DNA from: Kitasatospora griseola
Lineage (GTDB): Bacteria; Actinomycetota; Actinomycetes; Streptomycetales; Streptomycetaceae
Assembly (NCBI RefSeq): GCF_014648555.1
Contig: NZ_BMRI01000013.1
Span: 119,817 to 183,816, forward strand
Direction of reading: 5' to 3'
DNA length: 64,000 bases
Positions 19,765 through 28,420 of this stretch are shown in pieces (positions within the stretch are counted from its first letter, which is position 1; each line of letters starts with the position of its first letter). The notes under the pieces were generated by a model. That model saw nothing but the letters and a program-made list of their open reading frames with translations. It searched no databases and had not been told where the DNA came from. The translations under genes were made by a program, and so were the position numbers.

Positions 19765-20988
19765 TCAGGCCCGGCGCAGCACGAGGGCCGTGTTGGAGCC
19801 CATCTGGCCGCGGCTGAGCACCAGGGCGGTGCGCAGTTCGGCGGGCCGCGGGTGGCCGATGACCAGGTCGAGGCCGTACGGGCAGTCCTCGGTGTGCGGG
19901 GTGGGCGGGATCAGGCCCTGTTCGAGGGCGAGCACGGCGGCGGCCACGTCCAGCGCGGGGGCGCCGCAGTGGGCGCGGCCGAAGCCGGCCTTGGGGGCGG
20001 TGACGGGTACCCGCTCGGCGTGGTCGCCGAGGGCGTCGGCCAGGGCGAGGGCTTCGGCGCGGTCGGCCTCGGGGACGCCGAGGGCGTCGGCGAAGACCAC
20101 GTCGATCTCGTCGGGCGCGCAGTGCGCCTCGGCGAGGGCGCCGCGGACGGCGTGGGCGAGCCCTTCGCGGCTCTCGGCCCAGCGGGCGGCGCCGGTGAAG
20201 GTGGCGGTGTGTCCGGCTATCCGGGCCCGGGTGCGGGCGCCGCGCCGGCGGGCGCTCTCGGCGTCCTCGACCACGAACATGGCGCCGCCCTCGGCGGGGA
20301 CGAAGCCGACCGCGTCGGAGCCGAACGGCCGGTAGGCGCGGTCGGGGTCGTCGGCGGTGGACAGCCCCGGGTAGCCGAGTTGGCAGACCATCGAGTACGG
20401 GGCGATGGGTGCTTCGGCGGCGCCGGCCAGCACGGTGTCGGTGCCGCGGCCGACGGCGCGGGCGGCGTGCGCGAGCGCGTCGAGGCCGCCGGCCTCGTCG
20501 GAGGCGACCACGCCGCACGGTCCCTTGAAGCCGCCGCGGATGGAGATCTGGCCGGTGGAGGCGGCGTAGAACCAGGCGATCGACTGGTACGGGCCGACGT
20601 GGTGGGGTCCTTCGGCCCACAGGTGCTGGAGTTCGCGCTGGCCGAACTCGCCGCCGCCGGAGCCGGCGGCGGTGACCACGGCCACCTGGAACGGGTCGTC
20701 CGGGTGGGACGTCAGGTCGGCGTCGGACATGGCGAGTTCGGCGGCGGCCATCGCGAAGTGGGTGAACCGGTCGGTCTGCACCAGGTAGCGCGGCTCGACG
20801 TACTCCTCGGCGTCGAAGCCGCGGACCAGGCCGGCGATCTTCAGCGGGAGGTTCTCGCAGCCTTCGCGGTCGATCCGGGACAGCGCGGAACGGCCCTCGC
20901 CGAGGGCCTTCCAGTAGTCGTCGGCGCCGATGCCGTGCGGGGAGATCACACCGACGCCGGTGATCACCGCACTGCGGGTGGGGCTCAT
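19765..20988 (-). CDS. whiE-ORFIV: Type II PKS chain-length factor (KS-beta, WhiE ORFIV-like)
   Basis: 407 residues of the thiolase fold paired with KS-alpha; together they set polyketide chain length. The position equivalent to the KS Cys is Glu165 (segment [14 protein letters not shown]). As expected for a CLF there is no nucleophile, but most CLFs have Gln at this site. The start ATG overlaps the KS-alpha stop (ATGA), as in essentially all type II clusters. The sequence ends [11 protein letters not shown]. Spore-pigment CLFs generally make long (C24-type) chains; the product length here is inferred only from gene content. Confidence 0.92.
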   Translation of the reverse strand: MSPTRSAVITGVGVISPHGIGADDYWKALGEGRSALSRIDREGCENLPLKIAGLVRGFDAEEYVEPRYLVQTDRFTHFAMAAAELAMSDADLTSHPDDPFQVAVVTAAGSGGGEFGQRELQHLWAEGPHHVGPYQSIAWFYAASTGQISIRGGFKGPCGVVASDEAGGLDALAHAARAVGRGTDTVLAGAAEAPIAPYSMVCQLGYPGLSTADDPDRAYRPFGSDAVGFVPAEGGAMFVVEDAESARRRGARTRARIAGHTATFTGAARWAESREGLAHAVRGALAEAHCAPDEIDVVFADALGVPEADRAEALALADALGDHAERVPVTAPKAGFGRAHCGAPALDVAAAVLALEQGLIPPTPHTEDCPYGLDLVIGHPRPAELRTALVLSRGQMGSNTALVLRRA

Positions 20989-22247
20989 GCCGCCTCCGCT
21001 CTGCTCAGCACCACCGCGGACTGGAAGCCGCCGAAGCCGCTGCCCACCGACAGCACGTGGCGCAGCGGCAGTTCGCGGGCGGTGCGGGGGACGTAGTCGA
21101 GGTCGCACTCGGGGTCGCGTTCGGTGTAGTTGGCGGTCGGCGGGACCACGCCGTGGTGCAGGGCGAGGGTGCAGGCGACCAGTTCGATGGCGCCGATCGC
21201 GCCGAGCGAGTGCCCGACCATCGACTTGATGGAGCTCATCGGGGTGCGCCTGGCGTGCGCGCCGAGGGAGCGTTTGACGGCGGCGGTCTCGTGCCGGTCG
21301 TTCTGCTTGGTCCCGGAGCCGTGCGCGTTGACGTAGTCGATGGCGTCGCCGGGCAGCCGCGCGTGGGCGAGGGCGCGGTCGATGGCTTCGGACATCTCCA
21401 CGCCTTCCTGGGTGAGGCCGGTCATGTGGTAGGCGTTGCCGAAGGTGGCGAAGCCGCCGAGTTCGGCGTAGATCCGGGCGCCGCGCCGCTCGGCGTGCTC
21501 CCACTCCTCCAGCACGACGACGGCGCCGCCCTCGCCGAGCACGAAGCCGTCGCGGCTCTTGTCGAAGGGGCGGGAGGCGTGCTCGGGGTCGTCGTTGCGG
21601 GCGGAGGTGGCCTTGATGGCGTCGAAGCAGGCGACGGTGATCGGGGAGATCGGCGAGTCGCAGGCTCCGGCGACGATCACGTCGGCGCGGCCCTCCTCGA
21701 TGGCGAGGGCGGCGTAGCCGACGGCGTCCAGGCCCGAGGTGCAGCCGGTGGAGACGGTCTGCACGGGGCCGTGCGCGCCGATCCGCTCGGCGACCGCGGA
21801 GGCCAGCGTGGCCGGGGTGAACGCCCGTTCCAGGTGCGGTTCGGCGGGCCGGTGGTCGACGCCCCAGTGCTCGCCGCGGCTGCTGACCAGCACGTAGTCG
21901 TGTTCGAGTCGGGTGGTGCCGCCGACCGCGGTGCCGAGCGAGACGCCCATCCGCCAGGGGTCCTCGCGCCCGGGGTCGAGTCCGGCGTCCGCGATCGCCT
22001 CGTCGGCGGCGACCAGCGCGAACTGCACGTAGCGGTCGTTGCGGGCGATCTGGTCGGCGGTCAGTCCGTGGGCGGCGGGGTCGAAGTCGCACTCGGCGGC
22101 GATCCGGGAACGGAAGCCGTCGGGGTCGAACAGGGTGATGCCGCGGGTGGCGGTGCGCCCGTCGGTGAGCAGCGCCCAGAACTGCGGGACGCCGATGCCG
22201 CCGGGCGCGACCACGCCGATCCCGGTCACCGCGACGCGGCGGTTCAC
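20985..22247 (-). CDS. whiE-ORFIII: Type II PKS ketosynthase (KS-alpha, WhiE ORFIII-like)
   Basis: 420 residues. The catalytic triad is intact: Cys169 in [13 protein letters not shown], His309 in [11 protein letters not shown] and His346 in [10 protein letters not shown], with numbering matching the actinorhodin KS. It condenses malonyl-ACP units with the CLF partner in the cytoplasm. It is coupled to the cupin gene upstream (stop/start overlap at 22244-22247) and to the CLF downstream, forming the minimal PKS core of an eight-gene spore-pigment set. Confidence 0.95.
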   Translation of the reverse strand: MNRRVAVTGIGVVAPGGIGVPQFWALLTDGRTATRGITLFDPDGFRSRIAAECDFDPAAHGLTADQIARNDRYVQFALVAADEAIADAGLDPGREDPWRMGVSLGTAVGGTTRLEHDYVLVSSRGEHWGVDHRPAEPHLERAFTPATLASAVAERIGAHGPVQTVSTGCTSGLDAVGYAALAIEEGRADVIVAGACDSPISPITVACFDAIKATSARNDDPEHASRPFDKSRDGFVLGEGGAVVVLEEWEHAERRGARIYAELGGFATFGNAYHMTGLTQEGVEMSEAIDRALAHARLPGDAIDYVNAHGSGTKQNDRHETAAVKRSLGAHARRTPMSSIKSMVGHSLGAIGAIELVACTLALHHGVVPPTANYTERDPECDLDYVPRTARELPLRHVLSVGSGFGGFQSAVVLSRAEAA

Positions 22248-22675
22248 GAGGCCGCCCCGGCGGGTTCCGGCGGCCCCGATTCGGTGCCGCAGTGCTCCTC
22301 GGTGTCGACGTGGCCGAGGTCGGGGCGAGGTGCCAGCGGCCCCAGGTGGAACACCATCCGGGCCTGGCCGGCGCCGACGTTGCGGAACCGGTGCCGCATC
22401 CCGATCGGGATCATCAGGCCCTGGTCGGGCCGCAGCGGCTGGGTCTTGCCGTCCAGGTCGACCTCGAGTTCGCCGGACATCACGAACACGAACTCCTCGG
22501 AGTACGGGTGGTAGTGCTCGCCGATCCGCTCTCCGGGCTCGATGATCGCCACTCCCATGAATCCGCTGGTCGCACCGACCACCGGCGGGGTGAGCATGGC
22601 CCGCAGGTCGCCGCCGCGCTTGCGATTCGGGGGCGCGTCGTCGATGTGGACGACTCGTGGCATCTCGGTGGTCAT
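22244..22675 (-). CDS. whiE-ORFII: Cupin-domain polyketide protein (WhiE ORFII / CurC-like)
   Basis: 143 residues with a single cupin barrel: motif 1 [21 protein letters not shown] and motif 2 [16 protein letters not shown], which supply the His/Glu metal ligands. The N-terminus [20 protein letters not shown] and the end [18 protein letters not shown] closely resemble WhiE ORFII. Homologues in pigment clusters are thought to help cyclisation or quinone formation, but the exact reaction is not settled. Genes before and after follow the whiE order. Confidence 0.9.
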   Translation of the reverse strand: MTTEMPRVVHIDDAPPNRKRGGDLRAMLTPPVVGATSGFMGVAIIEPGERIGEHYHPYSEEFVFVMSGELEVDLDGKTQPLRPDQGLMIPIGMRHRFRNVGAGQARMVFHLGPLAPRPDLGHVDTEEHCGTESGPPEPAGAAS

Positions 22676-22718
22676 GGTGGGCTTCCTCTCCGGCGTGGCG
22701 GTTTGAACGGGCGGGGGG

Positions 22719-23864
22719 TCAGACGTCGGCCGAGCGGCGGTCGGTGACGGGTGTCATCGCGCACTCGGCGAGCAGGTGGCGCAGGCCGTCGGCGCTGGGC
22801 ACGGGGTGTTCGGCGGGGATGTCGGCGAGCTTGCCGAGCACCGCGGCGGCGCGCGGGCCGGCCACGCCGAGGGCGGTGGCGGGGTCGCTCGCGGGGTCGG
22901 TGAGCAGGTCGACCAGCCGGACCACCAGGTCGTCGCGGCGGTGGACGGTGGCCCGCACCAGCGGCGAGCCGGGGTCGGCGGCGGCGTGCGCGTCCTCGCC
23001 GGCCAGCAGTTCGGCGAGCGCCGCGCCGCAGCCGGGACGGACCGGGTACAGGTAGGCGTGCCGCTGCACCTGGCCGGACTTGAGCGCGGCGTGGTGGTGG
23101 ACGGCGGGCAGCGCGGCGTGCTGGAAGAACACCCGGGCGGACATCGGGTCGTCCAGGTCGCGGTCCTCCTCCAGGTACGGGTTGATGGCCTCCTCGACGG
23201 CCCGCACCTCGGGCTGCTGGGCGACGTGCCGCAGCGCGGCGACCAGGTCGCCGGCCACTTCGACGCAGCGCACGATCCGGTTGCCACGCATGAACAGCGA
23301 GGTGCGCAGCAGCCGGGTGGTGTCGTCGACCCGGGCCTGCGGGGAGCGGTAGCCGGCCAGCAGCTCGGCGGCCTTGGCCTCGGTGCCGGGCTTGACGGTG
23401 AAGCTGAGCGCGTGCCGGACCACGCCGTCGGGGCCGGGCCGGGGCGCGGCGGGCACGCCGGGGTGGTGCTCGCCGGTGCGCAGCGGGGCGGCGGGGCTGT
23501 CGAAGGTGCGCTCACCGTGGGTCTCGCGCAGCACGGTGTAGCGCAGCGAGCGGGTGTCGCGGACGCAGCCGTGCAGCGGCTTGACCATGTCGCGGTGGGC
23601 GGGGCTGTCGACCCAGGCGAGGAACGGCGCGGCGTCCTCCCATTCGCTGGTGATCAGCCAGCGGGCCGGGTCGTCGATGGACTGGCAGAGCTGGTCGCTG
23701 ATGTGGCCGGGGACGGCGGACACCTGATGGCGCAGCAACTCGTAGACGTCCAGGAAGTGGTCCTGCGCGCCGTCGTGGACGTCGAGCATCAGGACGACGC
23801 GAAGCCGGCCCGCGGCGGGCCGGACGGTGGTGGCGGTCTCCTCGGGTTCGGAGAGCAGGGTCAT
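22719..23864 (-). CDS. whiE-ORFI: SchA/CurD-like protein (WhiE ORFI-like)
   Basis: 381 residues. The N-terminal third is an ABM-type ferredoxin-like monooxygenase domain ([22 protein letters not shown], then [24 protein letters not shown]). The rest is the SchA/CurD domain seen only in spore-pigment type clusters ([56 protein letters not shown]). It is the first gene of the minus-strand pigment operon and lies 225 bp from the divergent hydroxylase. Probably involved in oxidation or late tailoring; the precise function is unknown even in S. coelicolor. Confidence 0.87.
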   Translation of the reverse strand: MTLLSEPEETATTVRPAAGRLRVVLMLDVHDGAQDHFLDVYELLRHQVSAVPGHISDQLCQSIDDPARWLITSEWEDAAPFLAWVDSPAHRDMVKPLHGCVRDTRSLRYTVLRETHGERTFDSPAAPLRTGEHHPGVPAAPRPGPDGVVRHALSFTVKPGTEAKAAELLAGYRSPQARVDDTTRLLRTSLFMRGNRIVRCVEVAGDLVAALRHVAQQPEVRAVEEAINPYLEEDRDLDDPMSARVFFQHAALPAVHHHAALKSGQVQRHAYLYPVRPGCGAALAELLAGEDAHAAADPGSPLVRATVHRRDDLVVRLVDLLTDPASDPATALGVAGPRAAAVLGKLADIPAEHPVPSADGLRHLLAECAMTPVTDRRSADV

Positions 23865-24089
23865 GGCTGCGGATCCTGTCGTTGGTTCGCACTGGGGGCC
23901 CTCGGCCGGTCGTCGGTGCGGGTCCGGTCGGCGGGCGGGGCCTGGTTCGCACTCGATCGTCAACGGGGGTCCGGGGCGGGCGCGAGACTTCACGGCCATC
24001 CGGGCGAAGCACCCTGCGTGACCGTCGGCGGCGGGGGATGGATGCAGGGTCTGGCGCATCCAGCGCCCCGCACGGATGGAACAGAGCTG
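23865..24089. promoter_or_regulatory. Divergent promoter region of the whiE-like locus
   Basis: This 225-bp gap separates whiE-ORFI (minus) from the ORFVIII-like hydroxylase (plus). In S. coelicolor the equivalent gap carries two sporulation-dependent promoters, one needing sigma-F. I could not identify a convincing -10/-35 pair by eye, so this is assigned by position only. Confidence 0.55.
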
Positions 24090-25760
24090 ATGAACACACA
24101 GATGGCGGACCGGGTTCCGGTCCTGATCTCGGGCGGTTCCCTGGTGGGGCTGTCGGCGTCCCTCTTCCTCGGCCGGCTCGGCGTGCCGCACCTGCTGGTG
24201 GAGCGGCACGCCGAGACCTCCCGGCACCCGCGCGGGCGCGGCAACAACCTGCGCACCATGGAGCTGTTCCGCGCCGCCGGGGTGGAGGACGACATCCGGG
24301 CGGCCGCGTCGGTGCTGGCCGACAACCACGGCATCCTGCAGGCCGAGACGCTGTCCGGCGGCGAACAGGAGTGGCTGTTCCGGGAGATCGACCCCGGCGG
24401 CGGCCTGGCCAGGTTCAGTCCCTCCGCGTGGTGCCTGTGCAGCCAGAACGACCTGGAGCCGGTGCTGCTGCGGCATGCCGCCGAGCGCGGCGACGTCCGG
24501 TTCAACACCGAGCTGCTCTCCTTCGAGCAGGACGCCGACGGGGTGACGGCGCGACTGCTGGACCGGGCCACCGGCGAGGAACGCGAGGTTCGGGCCGACT
24601 ATCTGATCGCCGCGGACGGGCCGCGCAGCCCCGTCCGGGAACGCCTGGGCATCGGCCAGTCCGGGCGCGGCGACCTGTTCCACAACGTCAGCGTCACCTT
24701 CCGGGCCAAGCGGCTGGCGGACGTGGTCGGCGACCGGCGCTTCATCGCCTGCTACCTGACCGACCCTGCGGGGGCCGGCGCGCTGCTGCCCGTCGACAAC
24801 CGCGAGCAGTGGGTGTTCCACCTGCCCTGGCACCCCGAACGCGGCGAGAGCGTCGAGGACTTCACCGACGTCCGCTGCGTCGCGCACATCCGCGCCGCCG
24901 CCGGAGTGCCCGACCTGGAGGTGGAGATCACCGGCCGGGCTCCGTGGCACGCCGCCGAACGCGTCGCGGACCGGTACGGCGCGGGCCGGGTCTTCCTGGT
25001 CGGCGACGCCGCCCACGAGATGCCGCCGACCGGCGCGTTCGGCTCCAACACCGGCATCCAGGACGCCCACAACCTGGCCTGGAAGCTGGCCGCCGTACTG
25101 GCCGGCTGGGGCGGGCCGCGGCTGCTGGACTCCTACGAGAGCGAGCGTCGTCCGGTCGCCGTGCAGACCGCGGCCCGGGCGGCGGCCCGCTCCGTCGAGC
25201 ACCAGCACCCCGGCTTCGACGCGGCGCCCGCCGGCGGGCCGCGCACCAACGTGCTGGCGGTGGCGCTCGGCTACCGCTACCCCGAGGGCGCGCTGGTCGG
25301 CGCGGACGCCACGGCGGGCGTCGTCCCCGAGCGCTTCGCCGCCACCGGCGAGCCCGGCACCCGTGCCCCGCACGTGTGGCTGCGCGACGCCGCCGGGACG
25401 CGGCTGTCCACCCTCGACCTGTTCGACGACGGCCCGCTGCTGCTGGCCCCCGCCGTGGGCGGGAGCGCCTGGCCGACGGCCGCCCGGCAGGTGGCCGAGC
25501 AGACCGGAGTACCACTGCGCTGCCTGCTCATCGGCGAGGGCGGCGACCTGCTGCCCGAACCCCCCGCCGGCCTCCCCTCCGGCGCCCGCCCCACCGGCCC
25601 GGTCTCCCCCACCACCTGGCCCGAGGCCTACGGCCTGCACCCCGGCGGCGCCGTCCTGGTCCGCCCCGACGGCTTCGTCGGCTGGCGCGCGACCGGCGCC
25701 GTCGGCGACCCGGCCGCGGCCCTGCGGGTCGCCGTCCGCGGGGTCGCGGGGCTGGCCTGA
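24090..25760 (+). CDS. whiE-ORFVIII: FAD-dependent aromatic hydroxylase (WhiE ORFVIII-like)
   Basis: 556 residues of the class A flavoprotein monooxygenase family: N-terminal dinucleotide fold (VLISGGSLVGLSASLFLGRLGV), the DG motif in LIAADGPRSPVRERLG, the FAD ribityl GD motif VFLVGDAAHEMPPTGAFGSNTG, and a C-terminal thioredoxin-like domain (about 400-556) as in RdmE/PgaE-type enzymes. It hydroxylates the aromatic polyketide with NAD(P)H and O2. Transcription is divergent from the rest of the cluster, exactly as for whiE ORFVIII. The ATG at 24090 is chosen because family homology begins within ten residues. Confidence 0.9.
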   Translation: MNTQMADRVPVLISGGSLVGLSASLFLGRLGVPHLLVERHAETSRHPRGRGNNLRTMELFRAAGVEDDIRAAASVLADNHGILQAETLSGGEQEWLFREIDPGGGLARFSPSAWCLCSQNDLEPVLLRHAAERGDVRFNTELLSFEQDADGVTARLLDRATGEEREVRADYLIAADGPRSPVRERLGIGQSGRGDLFHNVSVTFRAKRLADVVGDRRFIACYLTDPAGAGALLPVDNREQWVFHLPWHPERGESVEDFTDVRCVAHIRAAAGVPDLEVEITGRAPWHAAERVADRYGAGRVFLVGDAAHEMPPTGAFGSNTGIQDAHNLAWKLAAVLAGWGGPRLLDSYESERRPVAVQTAARAAARSVEHQHPGFDAAPAGGPRTNVLAVALGYRYPEGALVGADATAGVVPERFAATGEPGTRAPHVWLRDAAGTRLSTLDLFDDGPLLLAPAVGGSAWPTAARQVAEQTGVPLRCLLIGEGGDLLPEPPAGLPSGARPTGPVSPTTWPEAYGLHPGGAVLVRPDGFVGWRATGAVGDPAAALRVAVRGVAGLA

Positions 25761-25779
25761 CGCGCGGGCAGGTGGGCAC

Positions 25780-25914
25780 ACCGGGGAGAGCACCACCACG
25801 GGCGCACGAGGGCACCTCCCGGCCCGCCGGGGCTGGCGGAGAACTGCCCGCGACAAGCGCAAAGCCCGTCCGCTTCGCGCAGTTCCACCCGCCCCCAGTG
25901 GTGCTCTCCCTGGT
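25780..25914. repeat. Imperfect long inverted repeat, streptomycete intergenic type
   Basis: Outer arms at 25780-25803 and 25891-25914 match at 20 of 24 positions (core GAGAGCACCAC). Inside are a second AACTGC/GCAGTT pair and the phrase gcgcagttcc found again near 30541. It lies between the hydroxylase stop and the ECF sigma gene. It may terminate the pigment transcript, and it belongs to the same element family as the repeat at 30397-30571. Confidence 0.65.
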
Positions 25915-25993
25915 TTCACCCCCTCCCGCGCAGCATGTGACGGGCATCACGCCAGAACGAGAACCCGGGCGCAAGCCCTCGCGTCTGGCAGGT

Positions 25994-26554
25994 GTGAGAG
26001 CACGCAGGAGAGCACTGGACGAGCTGGACGAGGAACGTCTGCTCCGCCTGGTCGCGAAAGGCGATCGCGGGGCGTTCGACGAGCTGTACCGACGCACCGC
26101 CCCGTGGCTGGCGGTGCGCCTGCGCCGCCGCTGCGCGGACGAGCAGATCGTCGCCGAGGTGATGCAGGAGACGTTCCTGGCGGTGTGGCGCGCGGCCGGC
26201 GCGTTCGCGGGCAGCGTGGTGGGCGGCAGTGCCGTCGGCTGGCTGTGGACCATCGCGGCCCGCCGACTGGTCGACGCGTTCCGCCGCCGGGCGCACCACG
26301 CCGAGCCGCCGGCCGCCGCGGCCCACCTGGCCAACGCCCCGGCCGCCGAGGACGAGGCGTTGGCCGCCGCGATCGGCGGCGACGTGGGGGACGCGCTGCG
26401 GCGCCTGGCCCCCGAGCTGCGCGCGGTGCTGCAGGCCACCGTGCTGGACGGGCTGTCCGTCCGGGAGACCGCCGTCCTGCTCAGACTGCCCGAGGGCACG
26501 GTCAAGACCCGTGCCCGCCGGGCCCGGATCGCGATGCGGAAGGAACTGGCATGA
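25994..26554 (+). CDS. ECF RNA polymerase sigma factor
   Basis: 186 residues with region 2 (DEERLLRLVAKGDRGAFDELYRR through EVMQETFLAVWRAAGAF) and region 4 (LRRLAPELRAVLQATVLDGLSVRETAVLLRLPEGTVKTRARRARI, a clear helix-turn-helix). A GTG at 25994 is taken as start. Another in-frame GTG at 25937 is possible, and neither has a strong ribosome site. It overlaps the following anti-sigma gene by four bases (ATGA) and probably heads a five-gene operon with the ABC transporter. ECF factors of this layout are released from their membrane anti-sigma partner by an envelope signal. Confidence 0.88.
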   Translation: MRARRRALDELDEERLLRLVAKGDRGAFDELYRRTAPWLAVRLRRRCADEQIVAEVMQETFLAVWRAAGAFAGSVVGGSAVGWLWTIAARRLVDAFRRRAHHAEPPAAAAHLANAPAAEDEALAAAIGGDVGDALRRLAPELRAVLQATVLDGLSVRETAVLLRLPEGTVKTRARRARIAMRKELA

Positions 26555-27369
26555 GCGCGGAACACGCATCGGCCGGGCTGATCGGCGCGTACCTGCGCGG
26601 CGGCTCCGACCTGCCCGCGGACACCGTCTGGGCGCTGGAGGCGCACCTGGAGGGCTGCGCGCCCTGCCGGGGCCTGCTCGCGACGGCAGTGCCCGCCGCG
26701 GCGCCCGACGTCGCCGCGCTCGTCGACTCCGTCCGTGCCGCGCTCGGACCGCAGTTGGACGCGGCCCGCCCGGCGCCCGTACGTCGCCCACTGGCGTGGC
26801 GGCCGGCCTGGGCCGCGCCGGCCGTGGTGCCCTGGCTGCTGACCGCCCTCGCGGTGGTGCTGCTGGCGCTGGCGCTGGACTCCTCGGGGCCGCCGGACCC
26901 GCACGGCCAGGTGTCGCCGCTGCTGCTGGTCGCGCCCGTGCTGCCGCTGTGCGCGGCCGCCGCGGCCTGGGCGCCCGGCCTCGACCCGGCGCACGAGCTG
27001 ACCGCCGCCACTCCGCGCTCCGGCCTCCCGCTGCTGCTGCGGCGCACCGCCGCCGCGCTGGCCGCGGTGGTGCCGGTGCTGCTGGCGGCGGGCGCGCTGA
27101 CCGGGGAGATGGCGGCCGCGCAGTGGCTGCTGCCCTCGCTCGCCTTCACCACCACCGCGCTCGCCCTGGGCAGCGTCGTCGGCGTCGGCCGGGCCGCCGC
27201 CGCCCTGGTCGCCGTCTGGGCCGCCGCCGTCGCGGCCCCCGTCTGGGCCACCGGCCGCCTGCCGTTCGTGCTGCGGCCCGAGCAACTGCCCGGCTGGGCA
27301 CTGCTGTTCGCCCTCGGCGCCGCCACCGTGTTCGCCCGCCGCCGCGCCTACGCGGCGCCCCGCACCTGA
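26551..27369 (+). CDS. Zinc-binding membrane anti-sigma factor
   Basis: 272 residues. The N-terminal domain has the anti-sigma zinc signature HLEGCAPC (His32, Cys36, Cys39). About six hydrophobic helices follow from residue 85 (VVPWLLTALAVVLLALAL and others), ending FARRRAYAAPRT. It is encoded directly after, and overlapping, the ECF sigma gene, which it presumably sequesters at the membrane. Its large polytopic C-terminal domain is unusual compared with the single-helix anti-sigma factors. The 3' end of this gene is partly duplicated downstream. Confidence 0.85.
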   Translation: MSAEHASAGLIGAYLRGGSDLPADTVWALEAHLEGCAPCRGLLATAVPAAAPDVAALVDSVRAALGPQLDAARPAPVRRPLAWRPAWAAPAVVPWLLTALAVVLLALALDSSGPPDPHGQVSPLLLVAPVLPLCAAAAAWAPGLDPAHELTAATPRSGLPLLLRRTAAALAAVVPVLLAAGALTGEMAAAQWLLPSLAFTTTALALGSVVGVGRAAAALVAVWAAAVAAPVWATGRLPFVLRPEQLPGWALLFALGAATVFARRRAYAAPRT

Positions 27370-27600
27370 CCCACCCCCTCCGCACCGTGTTCGCCCGCCG
27401 CCGCGCCCACGCGGCACCCCGCACCTGACCCACCCCCTCCGCACCGTGCTCGCCCGCCGCCGCGCCCACGCGGCACCCCGCACCTGACCCACCCCCTTCC
27501 GTCCGGCAGCCCGAGCAGCTGCCCGTCCTCCGCACCGCCACCGTGCTCCTCCGCCGCCGCGCCTGCGCGGCGCCCCGTACCCGACCCACCCCCTTCCGGA
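27325..27600 (+). repeat. Degenerate tandem copies of the anti-sigma gene 3' end
   Basis: Units starting at 27325 (inside the gene), 27384 and 27443 repeat with a 59-bp period (CACCGTGTTCGCCCGCCGCC... to CCCACCCCCTCCG), each including the gene's last 14 or so codons and its TGA. A fourth, more diverged copy (about 27498-27600) covers more of the gene end, including the PEQLP codons. Each unit contains a hairpin GCCGCG-nnnn-CGCGGC whose loop varies while the stem is kept. The block separates the sigma/anti-sigma pair from the ABC genes and could attenuate read-through. Confidence 0.8.
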
Positions 27601-27613
27601 AGGAACCACCTCC

Positions 27614-28420
27614 ATGCCACGCGCCGTCAGCGCGGCCTCCGTCGCGCCCAAAACCCACGCCTGGGAGATCCGGGCCGAGGGCCTGCTCGTCCGGGCCGGA
27701 CGCAAGAAGATGGCCGTCAACGGCCTCGACCTCGCCCTGGGCACCGGTGCCCACGGCCTGCTGGGCCCGAACGGGGCTGGCAAGACCACGCTGATCCGGG
27801 CGCTGGCCACCGTGCTGCGCCCGGCCGGCGGCGAGCTGGAACTGCTCGGCACTCCTGCCGGGCACGCCGAGCTGCGGGCGCTGCGCCGCCGGATCGGCTA
27901 CCTGCCGCAGGACTTCGGCTACTACCGGCGGTTCACCGTCCGCGAGTTCGTCGAGTACATGGCCTGGCTGAAGGAGGTCCCGAAGGCCGAGATCCCGGGC
28001 GCCGTCCAGCGGGCGGTGGAGCGGGTCGGTCTCGCGGACCGCGCCGACCACCGGATGAAGACGCTGTCCGGCGGCATGGTGCGGCGGGCCGGCATCGCCC
28101 AGGCCATCGTCAACGACCCCGACCTGCTGCTGCTGGACGAGCCGACCGCCGGGCTGGACCCGGCGCAGCGGCTGCGCTTCCGCGAGTTGCTGCAGGAACT
28201 CGGCCGGGACACCTGCGTGGTGGTCTCCACCCATCTGGTCGAGGACGTCGCCGCCGCCTGCTCCGACGTGGTGCTGTTCGCGGACGGCCGCCTGGTCTTC
28301 CAGGGCACCCCGGACGACCTCGCCGCCGCCGGCGGGCCCGAACACCCGGGCGACAGCCCGCTGGAGCGCGGCTACTCGGCGCTGCTCCGCCACACCGAGC
28401 AGCCCGGGGGCATCTGGTGA
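27614..28420 (+). CDS. ABC transporter ATP-binding protein
   Basis: 268 residues: Walker A GPNGAGKTT, Q-loop LPQDFGYY, signature LSGGM, Walker B LLLLDEPTAGLD and switch His in VVSTHLVED. It resembles ABC-2 type export ATPases of the CcmA/BcrA branch. The ATG at 27614 follows an AGGAACC ribosome site just after the repeat block, and the stop overlaps the permease start (ATGA). Together with the two following membrane proteins it forms an exporter, probably controlled by the upstream ECF sigma factor. Confidence 0.9.
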   Translation: MPRAVSAASVAPKTHAWEIRAEGLLVRAGRKKMAVNGLDLALGTGAHGLLGPNGAGKTTLIRALATVLRPAGGELELLGTPAGHAELRALRRRIGYLPQDFGYYRRFTVREFVEYMAWLKEVPKAEIPGAVQRAVERVGLADRADHRMKTLSGGMVRRAGIAQAIVNDPDLLLLDEPTAGLDPAQRLRFRELLQELGRDTCVVVSTHLVEDVAAACSDVVLFADGRLVFQGTPDDLAAAGGPEHPGDSPLERGYSALLRHTEQPGGIW

